Assembly (NCBI RefSeq): GCF_018448495.1
Contig: NZ_CP049902.1
Coordinates: 558,001 to 622,000, forward strand
Reading direction: 5' to 3'
Length of the DNA: 64,000 nucleotides
Origin: Psychrobacter sp. WY6
Lineage (GTDB): Bacteria; Pseudomonadota; Gammaproteobacteria; Pseudomonadales; Moraxellaceae
In this document: positions 19,252-27,721 of the stretch, piece by piece
Layout: each line of letters opens with the position of its first letter
Position numbering within the stretch: position 1 is the stretch's first letter
Notes under the pieces: generated by a model
Databases searched by the model: none
Told to the model about the DNA's origin: nothing
Seen by the model: only the letters and a program-made list of their open reading frames with translations
Program-made: the position numbers and the translations under genes

Positions 19252-20325
19252 CTAAGCGGTCAGTTCTTGACGCACGATTGCTGCGCCTGCACTTAACGCT
19301 TGCAGCTTACCTCGTGCCACTTGTCGAGACAACGGTGCCATGCCACAGTTGGTTGAAGGATACAACTTATCCGCATCGACGAATTGCAATGCTTTGCGTA
19401 GTATATGGCCACTTCTCAGGGGTTTCAATGGTATTGGTTGCCACATCAATGGCACCATCATCATTTTTTACCAGGATCAATTCAATCAAATCCATGGGAA
19501 CATGTGAGTTTGACACTCTAAAGAGACAATATCAATATTCGACTGTTGCAATTTAGGGAATGCTTGCTCATATTGACGCCACTCTGAACCCAGTGTCTTT
19601 TTCCAATCAGTATTGGCTTTGATGCCATAACCGTAGCAGATATGCACCGCCGTTTCACACTTTAGACCTTCAATAGCACGCTCTAACGTGGCAATACCCC
19701 AGTCGTTGACGTCATCAAAGAACACATTAAATGCAGGCTCATCGAACTGGATAATATCCACCCCAGCCGCTTCTAATTCTCTGGCTTCTTGATTTAAGAT
19801 TTTAGCAAATTCCCACGCCAATTTTTCACGGCTTTTATAATGACCATCATACAAGGTATCAATCATGGTCATCGGACCAGGCAGTGCCCATTTGATTGGC
19901 TGATCGGTTTGTGCACGTAAAAACTTAGCATCATCAACAAATACAGGCTTTTGACGACTTACCGTGCCCACGACTGACGGCACACTGGCATCATAACGAT
20001 TACGAATGCGCACGGTCTCACGCTTCTCAAAATCGACGCCATCCAGATGTTCAATAAAGGTGGTCACAAAATGCTGACGAGTTTGCTCGCCGTCACTGAC
20101 AATATCAATGCCTGCATGCACTTGTTCTTGCAATGTCAAACGTAGCGCGTCTTGTTTGGCTTCAAGCAGTTGCTCACCTTCTAATGCCCAAGGTGACCAG
20201 ATTTTTTCAGGTTCTGCAAGCCAAGAAGGTTTCGGTAAGCTGCCAGCCGTTGACGTCGGTAATAACTTTTGTGTCGGTAATAATATTGTCATACGATTCA
20301 TCTTCTTATTTATTGGTATTCTCAT
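19252..20325 (-). CDS. mesD: MesD-type core methionine synthase (frame-broken near the C-terminus)
   Basis: Cobalamin- and folate-independent methyltransferase of the MetE C-terminal fold, without the MetE N-terminal domain. The zinc ligands are visible: HICYGYG (His, Cys), the Glu of VSLECQ and the Cys of NCGMAPLSR. The family MesD has been shown to need DUF1852 (encoded next door) and oxygen instead of methyl-folate. The main frame runs to 19486. At about 19500 it should continue as NSHVPMDLIELILVKNDDGA, and near 19415 shift again to ILRKALQFVDADKLYPSTNC, ending RQELTA at 19252, so at least two small indels are needed. The start may be an internal ATG at about 20292 (MTILLPTQKLL), which has a better ribosome site. 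It lies 20 bases after the DUF1852 stop. Confidence 0.88.
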
Positions 20326-20345
20326 TTCAGCCAGATTGAGCGTGT

Positions 20346-21383
20346 TTAGGCAGCGTATTCTTTATTCGTACATGCTTCTGCCGCGTGCTCATTTACATCA
20401 TAGCTTGCTGCCCACTCATTAAGAATGGTTTGGTATGGCTTGATGAACTGCTCTTCGGTGAATTTACCTTGTGTCACTGCCATCTGACTACGCTCTGCGC
20501 GATCATAGACGATTTGCGTTAGGGAGTAATCTTGGTACTTCAAACTAGGTTGATAAACTTGAGCGGCTGCCGAATTGGCATTATAAATCTCAGGTCGGTA
20601 GATTTTTTGAAAAGTCTCCATGGTAGCAATCGCACTGATCAGCTCAAGGTCGGTGTAATCGCTCAGCAAGTCACCCGCAAAATAAAATGCTAATGGCGCG
20701 GCGCTACCCGTAGGCATAAAGTAGCGAACGGTTAAGCCCATTTTGGAAAAGTACTCATCGGTTAGTGATCCTTTGTTCAAAGAGCAGCCATCTTGTTTGT
20801 ATTCAACGCCCAATAAAGGGTGCTGATTGGTCGTACGTTGATAGGTTTTACTGGTGGAAACACTCAAGCAAATCACAGGCTTCTTGGTGAAATTAGCTTG
20901 GTAAGCTTCTGAATTCAATAAATACTGAAACAGTTTGCCATGTAAGTCACCGAAATCTACTGGTGGCGCAGATGATGGATGTTTATCGAAATGGTCTAAT
21001 AAGACCACGCTAAAGTCATAATCGCGCACATAAGATGAGAAACTATTACCAATCATACCGTCAATACGGGTGTTTTCTTTATGATCAACAATCGTTGTTT
21101 GCAGCATCTCGATGATAGGGAAAGTATCGCCATTTCCTGCCACATCCATGTCGACAGAAATAATATCAACCTCAACAGAATAACGATCTGCGGTGGGATT
21201 ATCCCAATGTGCCAATGCATTAAAACGATTATTTATCATTCTTAACGTTTTGCTTAAGTTCTCTTGACGATGCTCGCCACGCGCCAAATTCGCAAAGTTC
21301 GTCGTGAGACGCGTGCTATTTGCAGGATGATAGTTTTCATCAAAACGAATGCGCTTAATTGCACAACTAAATTCTTTACTCAT
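20346..21383 (-). CDS. mesX: DUF1852 protein, MesX partner of the methionine synthase
   Basis: 345-residue cytoplasmic protein of the DUF1852 family, beginning MSKEFSCAIKRIRFDENYHP. Transposon and complementation work on the family (in other bacteria) showed that DUF1852 and oxygen are required for MesD methionine synthase activity; the methyl source is unresolved. Features seen here include RLTTNFANLARG, the NFANLARGEHRQENL stretch and a conserved YRPEIYNANSAAAQVYQPS block near the C-terminus. It is the first gene of the mesX-mesD-flavin reductase run, transcribed leftwards, with mesD 20 bases downstream. A MetR-like palindrome lies 116 bases upstream of its start codon. Confidence 0.9.
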   Translation of the reverse strand: MSKEFSCAIKRIRFDENYHPANSTRLTTNFANLARGEHRQENLSKTLRMINNRFNALAHWDNPTADRYSVEVDIISVDMDVAGNGDTFPIIEMLQTTIVDHKENTRIDGMIGNSFSSYVRDYDFSVVLLDHFDKHPSSAPPVDFGDLHGKLFQYLLNSEAYQANFTKKPVICLSVSTSKTYQRTTNQHPLLGVEYKQDGCSLNKGSLTDEYFSKMGLTVRYFMPTGSAAPLAFYFAGDLLSDYTDLELISAIATMETFQKIYRPEIYNANSAAAQVYQPSLKYQDYSLTQIVYDRAERSQMAVTQGKFTEEQFIKPYQTILNEWAASYDVNEHAAEACTNKEYAA

Positions 21384-21677
21384 GATAATCCGCTACCCTA
21401 ATCTAATCTCATTATTTGAGATAAAACCAAATTTGTGTATGAGGTGAATCATACCTAAACTATTACATGAATAAAAACGATACTATTTAAATATAAAATG
21501 AATATAATTCATGTTAATGAAGTTATGGTATGACATGAGATTGGATAGCGGAGACTTTACGACTTACTCGATAGCATCATTCAGCAAAAAATAAGCCTGT
21601 AGAAAAATGAGCTACGCTAAAGAAAGCATAAAGAAAATTTCGATAAACTAACTAACGAATCTAAGGATTCTCTCATT
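21384..21677. other. AT-rich promoter region upstream of mesX
   Basis: No gene is visible. The region is AT-rich and separates mesX from the terminator of the YceI gene, both on the minus strand, so it should hold the mesX promoter. It contains the MetR-like palindrome annotated separately, and overlapping it a second short palindrome, TTCATGTTAATGAA (about 21508-21521). No riboswitch-like structure was recognised. Confidence 0.5.
21499..21511. promoter_or_regulatory. MetR-like operator TGAATATAATTCA
   Basis: The 13-base sequence TGAATATAATTCA exactly fits the TGAA-N5-TTCA consensus bound by the LysR-type methionine regulator MetR in gammaproteobacteria. It lies 116 bases upstream of the mesX start. 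MetR controls metE/metF/metH in E. coli and responds to homocysteine; control of a MesD methionine synthase by a MetR-type factor is a natural inference. A 13-base match can occur by chance in AT-rich DNA. Confidence 0.5.
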
Positions 21678-21707
21678 AAAAAAGTCGAAACTTATTTTCT
21701 AAGTCTC
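21678..21707 (-). terminator. Rho-independent terminator after the YceI gene
   Basis: On the minus strand GAGACTTA (21707-21700) pairs with TAAGTTTC (21694-21687), with one G-U pair, and is followed by GACTTTTTT to 21678. It lies about 50 bases after the yceI stop. Confidence 0.7.
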
Positions 21708-21757
21708 AGCCCTTTTTTTTGATAATATAAATAGAAAATTACTTTCTATTGATTGTG

Positions 21758-22372
21758 TTAGCGCTTTGCAGCTTCAATCTGAATATTTAGCTGAACTTTT
21801 TCAGTAATACCTAATAATGTATATTTACTGATGCCCCATTTCGTTCGATCAATGGTCGTTGTGAAATCCCCACCGCAAACTGGCTTTTTCAATATTGGGT
21901 TTAGATAGCAATTAAACTTGGTAGCCGTCAGCGTAATGGGGTTAGTCTTGCCATGTAGTGTCAACATACCATCAACCTTGCTGACATTTGAGCCACTACC
22001 ATCAGTCGTAAAATACCATTTGGTAGAATCAAATTGCGCCAGTGGAAACTGCTCAATATCGAAAAAATCTGCGCTTTTTAACGTAATATCAAATGCTGTA
22101 TTGCCTGTATTTAGGCTATTCAGAGGAATTACTAGCGAGATATTACCGGTCTTAGCCGCTGGATCATAATCTAGCTGCCCAGTGATATTATAAAAGCCAC
22201 CTGTGTTGGTAGAGGTATTAAAATGGTCAATAGCAAAGCGTACATTGGTATGAGTGGGATCAATATCGTAAGTCATCGCCTGACTGCTGGCGATACCTAA
22301 CATGCTTAGGAATAAGGCTAGTAGCGGCTTCCGCGAGGACAGTATGACTGTCGAGAGGGACATTTGATTCAT
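21758..22372 (-). CDS. YceI-family periplasmic protein
   Basis: About 204 residues from the ATG at 22372 (MNQMSLSTVIL), which follows an AAGGA ribosome site; a longer in-frame start at 22411 has none. A signal peptide with a hydrophobic core ends near SSQAMTYDIDPTHTNV, so the protein is probably periplasmic. The YceI lipocalin-like fold is seen in YDIDPTHTNVRFAIDHFN, LVIPLNSLNTGN, LKSADFFDIEQFPLAQFDST and DRTKWGISKY. YceI proteins bind isoprenoid-type lipids in an eight-stranded barrel. The two cysteine residues in NCYLNPILKKPVCGG could form a disulfide. It is followed by a terminator. Confidence 0.9.
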   Translation of the reverse strand: MNQMSLSTVILSSRKPLLALFLSMLGIASSQAMTYDIDPTHTNVRFAIDHFNTSTNTGGFYNITGQLDYDPAAKTGNISLVIPLNSLNTGNTAFDITLKSADFFDIEQFPLAQFDSTKWYFTTDGSGSNVSKVDGMLTLHGKTNPITLTATKFNCYLNPILKKPVCGGDFTTTIDRTKWGISKYTLLGITEKVQLNIQIEAAKR

Positions 22373-22559
22373 AGTAACATTCCTTTGCTGGATAAATGAT
22401 AGAGCAATCACATCCTTTGTGATTGTGCTCTTATAACTACTCTCTTATATAATGACAACAAGCCCATACTTAATCAATAAATATAGGCTTGTCTATTTTA
22501 GACATAGCATTATCACTGCTAACGCTATGTGATAAGTATGATCAAATAAATCCTTTAAA

Positions 22560-25500
22560 TCATACTTTACTATCTGTCGTTGTCTGCTCTTTGCCACTAG
22601 GTACGAGCCATTTAGCAAACCATCCTGACAAATCATCCATCAAAGTATAAACCACGGGAATTACCACAAGGCTTAATAACGTCGAAGTCACCAGACCACC
22701 CAATACCGCAGCGGCCATCGGACGACGGAAGGTTGGATCAGCATCACCCCAACCGAAGACTAAGGGCAACATCCCCGCGCCCATCGCAATGGTGGTCATA
22801 ATAATAGGACGCGCCCGCTTGCGGCAAGCATCGATAATAGCCTCAAAACGCGCCAAACCTCGACGCTGTGCAATCAGTGCATAATCGACCAGTAAGATAG
22901 AATTTTTGGTAGCAATACCCATTAGCATAATAAAGCCGATCATCGATGGCATAGAAAGACTGCTATTGGTAATAACCAAGCCCAAAAGCGCCGCCTATCG
23001 ATAAAGGCAATGCCATCAAAATGGTAAAAGGCTGCAATATACGCCCAAACAATAGAATAAGTACGCCTAAAATACAAACCACACCGACCGACATCGCAAT
23101 CACAAAACCGCTGAATAGCTCAGCCATGTTTTCTGCTTGACCTTGGTCAATAATGGTAATGGAAGGCGGTAGTTGTTGCATGGCAGGTACTGATTTAACC
23201 GCTTGTACCAAATCTCCAAGCTCGCCACTCGCAGGTTGCACCGTGATACTGATGGCGCGTTCCCGATCGAGCCTGCTAATCTGCGCAGGCCCAGTGCCAA
23301 AGTCCAATGACGCGACTTCACCCACACGTACACCCTGTCCTGCGGGTAACGAGCTCGGTACATATAGACCTTCTAATTGACTGACATTTTGTTTGGCAAC
23401 ATCTGGTAGACGAATGACGATAGGAATCTGCCGCGTATCCAAATTGAGCTTGGATAAACGCTGCTCATAGTCACCCACCGTCGCCACTCGTAACGTCGTA
23501 GCGATGTCTTGCGTGGTCACCCCTTTCCGCCATCCTTCTGTCTGGTGTCACCGTTACTCTTGACGCGGCAAACTGCGGTCACTGGTCACGGAGCCAGCAC
23601 TGGGCAGCCCTCGAATCTCTGACATGATTTGCTGACGGTTTGTTCAAGCAATTGCGGATTGGTGCTGGTCATAGAGAAGTTGTAACCTCTCTCCACCCTC
23701 GACAAACCAACGGTAAAGCGCGCACCTGGGACTTCTGCCAACAAACTACTTATTTGACGTTCAATCTCTTGCTTAGAGCCGCGCTCTGCACGCGGTGCTA
23801 GCACGATATCTAGACCTGCTATATTTTCGGCTTTGCCACCACTAGAGTTTGAGTCCATGCTAGCCTGAGCCTCACCGACTGAGGTAAAAATATTGGTGAC
23901 TTCAGACATTGCTAAAATACGTTCACTTGCCAGCGCAGCAACGCGCTCTGTGTCTTCCAGTGCAACGTCAGGTGTCAACTCAATCGCCACACGAGTTTGG
24001 TCAATGTCATTATCAGGAATAAACGACGTTGGTAGTAATTTGACAAGCATCAGTGATGCCACGAATAACACTAAAGTTGCACCCATCGTCAGCCAGCGAT
24101 GATGCAGTGTCCATGCCACTATTTTGAGATACCAACCCATCAGCGCGCTTTGCTTCTCAACGTGTTTTTTCTCTGGTCGCAATATATACGCTGCCATCAT
24201 CGGTGTGATAAGACGCGCGACCATCAAAGACGCAAAAATCGATAATGCAGCCGTCCAGCCAAACTGACGGAAAAACTGTCCAACGATACCGCCCATAAAG
24301 GCGGTGGGTAAAAACACGGCAATCAAAGTAAATGTGGTGGCGACTACTGCCAAGCCAATCTCGTCAGCCGCTTCCATCGCTGCTTCATACGGTGTCTTGC
24401 CCATGCGTAAATGCCGTATGATATTTTCGACCTCGACAATCGCATCATCGACCAATACCGATCACTAACGATAATGCCAACAAAGATATAATATTGAGGC
24501 TAAAGCCAAATAAGTACATACCTAAAAAGGTGGGAATCACTGATAATGGCAAGGCGACAGCAGCAACTATCGTCGCCCGAATATTGCGCAAAAATAAGAA
24601 TACGACGACGACTGCTAACAGACCACCTTCGATCAGCATCCGTAAAGAAGCTTGATAATCTTCAGCGATGGGCGTTGCCCGATCATAGACCTTTTCAATC
24701 GTGATATTACCTACATCGGCTGACAGCTTGGCAAGCTGCATCAACCAGCTCCATGACCTCGACTTCACTGGCACCACGCGAGCGGGTGATGTTAAATGCC
24801 ACTACCGTTTGCCCGTCAAGCTTAGCAATAGAGCTTGGGTCAGCCGCGCCATCTGTGATTTGTGCCATACGTCCAAGCGCTTGCGTGCCGCCTGCTGGGA
24901 TTGCCACTTGTAAATCATTGAGCTCACTTGCCCGCTCCACCGCACCAAGGACACGAATCGTCTGGGTGGTTTTGCCCACTTCTGCTTCACCACCAGAGCT
25001 GTCCTGCTGAATACCCGTGATTTGATTGGATAGTTGTGTGATAGAGAGCTTAAGACCACTCAAGGTAATCGGGTCAGCTGCGACGGTAATTTCACGCTGC
25101 AAACCACCAATACGGCTTACCGTACTGACACCCGGTATATCAGAAAGACGCTTGGTGACCGTATCATCGACGAACCAAGACAAGTCTTCCACATTCATGT
25201 TTTCAGCAGCCACAGAATAAGTGACAACGGGGAATCCTGCGGTTGAAACTTTAGTAATAATAGGGTCATTGGCAGCGGCAGGCAAATCGCCGCGTACCTC
25301 GCCTACTGCCGAGCGCACATCATCGACCGCTTCTTGAATATCCTTTTCTAACACAAACTCTGTGACCATGGTGGCAGCACCCGTTTGTAACGTGGTGCGA
25401 ATATGCTTGATACCCTCAATACTGGTGAGCTTGTTTTCTATCTTTTTTGCGATGTCGTTTTCGAGCTGTGATGGCGCGGCACCCGGTAAAGTCACCGTGA

Positions 25501-25645
25501 CCACGACTGCAGGTAAGTCAATATCAGGAAACTGCTGCACCTTCATTTTCATAAAGCCATAAATACCGCCTAACGTCAGTAGTATGAATAGCAAAATGGC
25601 AACTAAAGGATTTTTTATCGAGTAAGCAGAAACATTTAAACTCAT
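22560..25645 (-). pseudogene. RND multidrug efflux permease (AcrB/MexF-like), broken into about five frames
   Basis: Inner-membrane proton-driven efflux pump. The full span of 3086 bases corresponds to a normal RND length of about 1028 residues, and homology runs through it in order. N-terminal SAYSIKNPLVAILLFILL (TM1), KMKVQQFPDIDLPAVVV, the TM4 proton-relay VDDAIVEVENI, TAFMGGIVGQFFRQFGWT, LPTSFIPDNDIDQT, then IMTTIAMGAGMLPL near the end. The frame changes near 24710-24775, 24450, several times at 23520-23640, and near 22975. At least six indels are needed, some not in homopolymers, so this may be a true pseudogene or a stretch of poor sequence. The start overlaps the adaptor stop by 4 bases (ATGA). 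Confidence 0.85.
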
Positions 25646-26970
25646 GGTTGTGCCTGCGCTGCTGTACTCGTTTGGCTAACACCATCAACGATACGCACCA
25701 AATCTCCATCATTTAAAAAGCTGCCGCCTTGTTTGACAATTTGACTGTCACTAGGCAATGGCTCTAGCACTGCCACGTTTTCGCCAAGTCGCTCGCCCAA
25801 TGTCACTCGTTGTTGCTTGATACGACCCATGGTCTGACCATTTTGAGTCGTCACATTGGTTACTAGCATCACATAATCATAGCCATCGTTGCTGACGATA
25901 GCGCTATTGGGCACCGTTTGCGTACTGGCACTGCCTAATAGGAACTCACCCGTTTGATACATACCCGCGCGTACTTTTGCATTGGCTGCCAAGCTCGCAT
26001 AGATGGTAATCTGCCGGTTGTTGTCCGCCGTTGGTGCTATGCGGCTCACTTTCCCCATTACCGTATCACCATCTGGTAAGCTCACCCGTACTGGTGTTCC
26101 GACACTGACTTCACCGACAAGCTTGGGATCAATATCTGCACGCCATTCCAAAATACCACCTTTAATGATAGTAAATAATGGCTCGCCACCAGCAACCATA
26201 CCGACCTCCGCCATTTTCTCGCTGATGACACCGCTGACTGGTGCGACCACTGTTGCATTATCTACACTCAAGCGCTGAGTGCTCAGACGCGCTTTGGAGG
26301 CTTGTAGCGCAGCCTGTGCTTGAAGTTTTGCAGTGCGATAGCGATCGGCTTCTTGTTTACTAATGGCATCAATATCTATCAATGGCAATACACGAGCAGC
26401 ATCAGCGCTGGCATTGGCAAGCGTCGCTTCTGCTTCGGCAACATCTGCCTCTGCTTGCAAGACTTGCTGCTCCATAGCATCGGTATCAAATATCGCCAAT
26501 ACTTGACCCGCTTTGACGCGATCACCTTCTTCGACCAATATACGTTCGATAGCCACGCCATTGACTTTAGCACTGACATTCGCCGTATCTTTGGCATCAA
26601 TGGTGCCATCAGCACTGAGTGTGTTACCAATATCATCTTGGCTTGGGCTAACCGTCTCTACTGATAACACCGCCTGCTCAGTACTTGTAGCGCTTGCAGT
26701 GGCACCATCACTTGAAGTACGACTAGAAACTGGCGATTCATCGGTCGCGGCTTTATCACTTCCGCCCCAATACTTTCCAAGTAGCACACCAATGATAAGC
26801 ACGGCTGCCAATACGGGTAACAACCATAATGGTAATTTTGAAGCGGTTTTTTTAGACAATGTATCAGACTGGCGATACGGTGGTAGCTCAGATGGTTGAG
26901 GTGGTTCAATGTTGGTTTCTTGCTCGCTAGTCAGTGCTTGCTTATTATTAGGGTGTTCAAAATCACTCAT
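25642..26970 (-). CDS. RND efflux periplasmic adaptor (membrane fusion) protein
   Basis: 442 residues. A cytoplasmic N-terminal tail of about 45 residues, then one hydrophobic anchor (LPLWLLPVLAAVLIIGVLLG, about residues 47-66), then the periplasmic part. The lipoyl-like hairpin motif ERILVEEGDRVKAGQVLAIFD is around residue 140, flanked by an alpha-hairpin (AEADVAEAEATLANASAD). It would link the RND permease to an outer-membrane channel; no TolC-like gene is adjacent, so the pump presumably uses one elsewhere. The anchor makes it a membrane-anchored rather than lipid-anchored adaptor. First gene of the pair; its stop overlaps the permease start by 4 bases. Confidence 0.93.
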   Translation of the reverse strand: MSDFEHPNNKQALTSEQETNIEPPQPSELPPYRQSDTLSKKTASKLPLWLLPVLAAVLIIGVLLGKYWGGSDKAATDESPVSSRTSSDGATASATSTEQAVLSVETVSPSQDDIGNTLSADGTIDAKDTANVSAKVNGVAIERILVEEGDRVKAGQVLAIFDTDAMEQQVLQAEADVAEAEATLANASADAARVLPLIDIDAISKQEADRYRTAKLQAQAALQASKARLSTQRLSVDNATVVAPVSGVISEKMAEVGMVAGGEPLFTIIKGGILEWRADIDPKLVGEVSVGTPVRVSLPDGDTVMGKVSRIAPTADNNRQITIYASLAANAKVRAGMYQTGEFLLGSASTQTVPNSAIVSNDGYDYVMLVTNVTTQNGQTMGRIKQQRVTLGERLGENVAVLEPLPSDSQIVKQGGSFLNDGDLVRIVDGVSQTSTAAQAQP

Positions 26971-27464
26971 AGTCGGTCTCTATAAATAAGCACGGTACTA
27001 ACGCCGTAAAAGATATAAGGGAAACAAAATGATGCAGGCAGAGCTTGTCAAAATAGTCTTTTATCATTGTAGACTATCTCGTCATTGGGTCAATTGTGTT
27101 AAGTATCTACATAGTCAAGTGTTGATAGTAATCAAGACATAACAATCAAGATATAGTAAGACATTGAACTTAATAAAGGTATTAGTAGCAAAGATTATCA
27201 GGTGAACGATAAGTAAAGACAAAAGACAGCGTATTCCTAGTTCATTGCATAAGTCTTCTTCACACAAAATCCCTTGCTTAAAACTTATTCAGCCAATGAA
27301 AAAATGACCAAATATGCTGTCATATTGAATGCATTAAGATACGACCATTATAGTTGGAACAATCACTCGTAAAAATTAATGATACATACGCCCTACAGTT
27401 TAGACTTGTATTTATGGGGTAATTTGTCATTATTAAGATAACTCTACTAATAAAGAAATCCATC
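26971..27464. other. Divergent gap upstream of the efflux operon
   Basis: No gene is seen in the 494 bases between the adaptor start and the small lysine-rich gene. It holds the promoter/operator described at 27053-27093. Farther right it is AT-rich, with no clear promoter for the small gene. Confidence 0.5.
27053..27093 (-). promoter_or_regulatory. Efflux operon promoter overlapped by an inverted repeat
   Basis: On the minus strand TTGACC (27093-27088), 16 bases, then TACAAT (27071-27066) form a good sigma70 promoter, about 95 bases before the adaptor ATG. A perfect inverted repeat, ATAGTCT-N11-AGACTAT (27053-27077), covers the -10 element. This is the size and position of a repressor operator (for example TetR-type). 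No regulator gene is adjacent. Confidence 0.6.
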
Positions 27465-27593
27465 ATGGCTAATAAATCAGACGTAAAGAAGCTTAAACAA
27501 GAAATTAAAGATACCAAAGCAAAAATTAAGCAGAAAAAGAAAGACCTCAAAGATCTTAAGAAGTCATTGAAAAAGTCGAAAAAAGCCAAATAG
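27465..27593 (+). CDS. 42-residue lysine-rich basic protein
   Basis: Not recognised as a named family. The ORF from the ATG at 27465 to the TAG at 27591-27593 reads MANKSDVKKLKQEIKDTKAK, then IKQKKKDLKDLKKSLKKSKKAK. Eighteen of 42 residues are Lys, with Leu/Ile at heptad-like spacing, suggesting a short basic coiled coil that might bind nucleic acid. The ribosome site is weak (AAAGAAA). A Rho-independent terminator 39 bases after the stop supports a real transcript. The alternative is a fortuitous ORF, but the regular composition and terminator argue against it. Confidence 0.65.
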   Translation: MANKSDVKKLKQEIKDTKAKIKQKKKDLKDLKKSLKKSKKAK

Positions 27594-27631
27594 CTTTGTT
27601 TCCAGATGATGGCTCTACGTCAAAAAACAGA

Positions 27632-27660
27632 AGAGGATAGCGTTGGCTGTCCTCTTTTTT
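27632..27660 (+). terminator. Terminator after the lysine-rich gene
   Basis: AGAGGA (27632-27637) pairs with TCCTCT (27650-27655), with an inner TAGC/GCTG-type extension, and is followed by a T-run to 27660. It is also positioned to end recG transcripts only in the other orientation, where no T-run exists. Confidence 0.75.
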
Positions 27661-27721
27661 ACCATTAATTTAGCCATTTTCAGCCCATTTAGACGATAGT
27701 CGATTGAATTGAGGAGACGCC

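Noticed and set aside
21384..21757. SAM-type riboswitch upstream of mesX
   Set aside because: No conserved stem-loop pattern of SAM riboswitches could be traced; the region is simply AT-rich with a palindrome.
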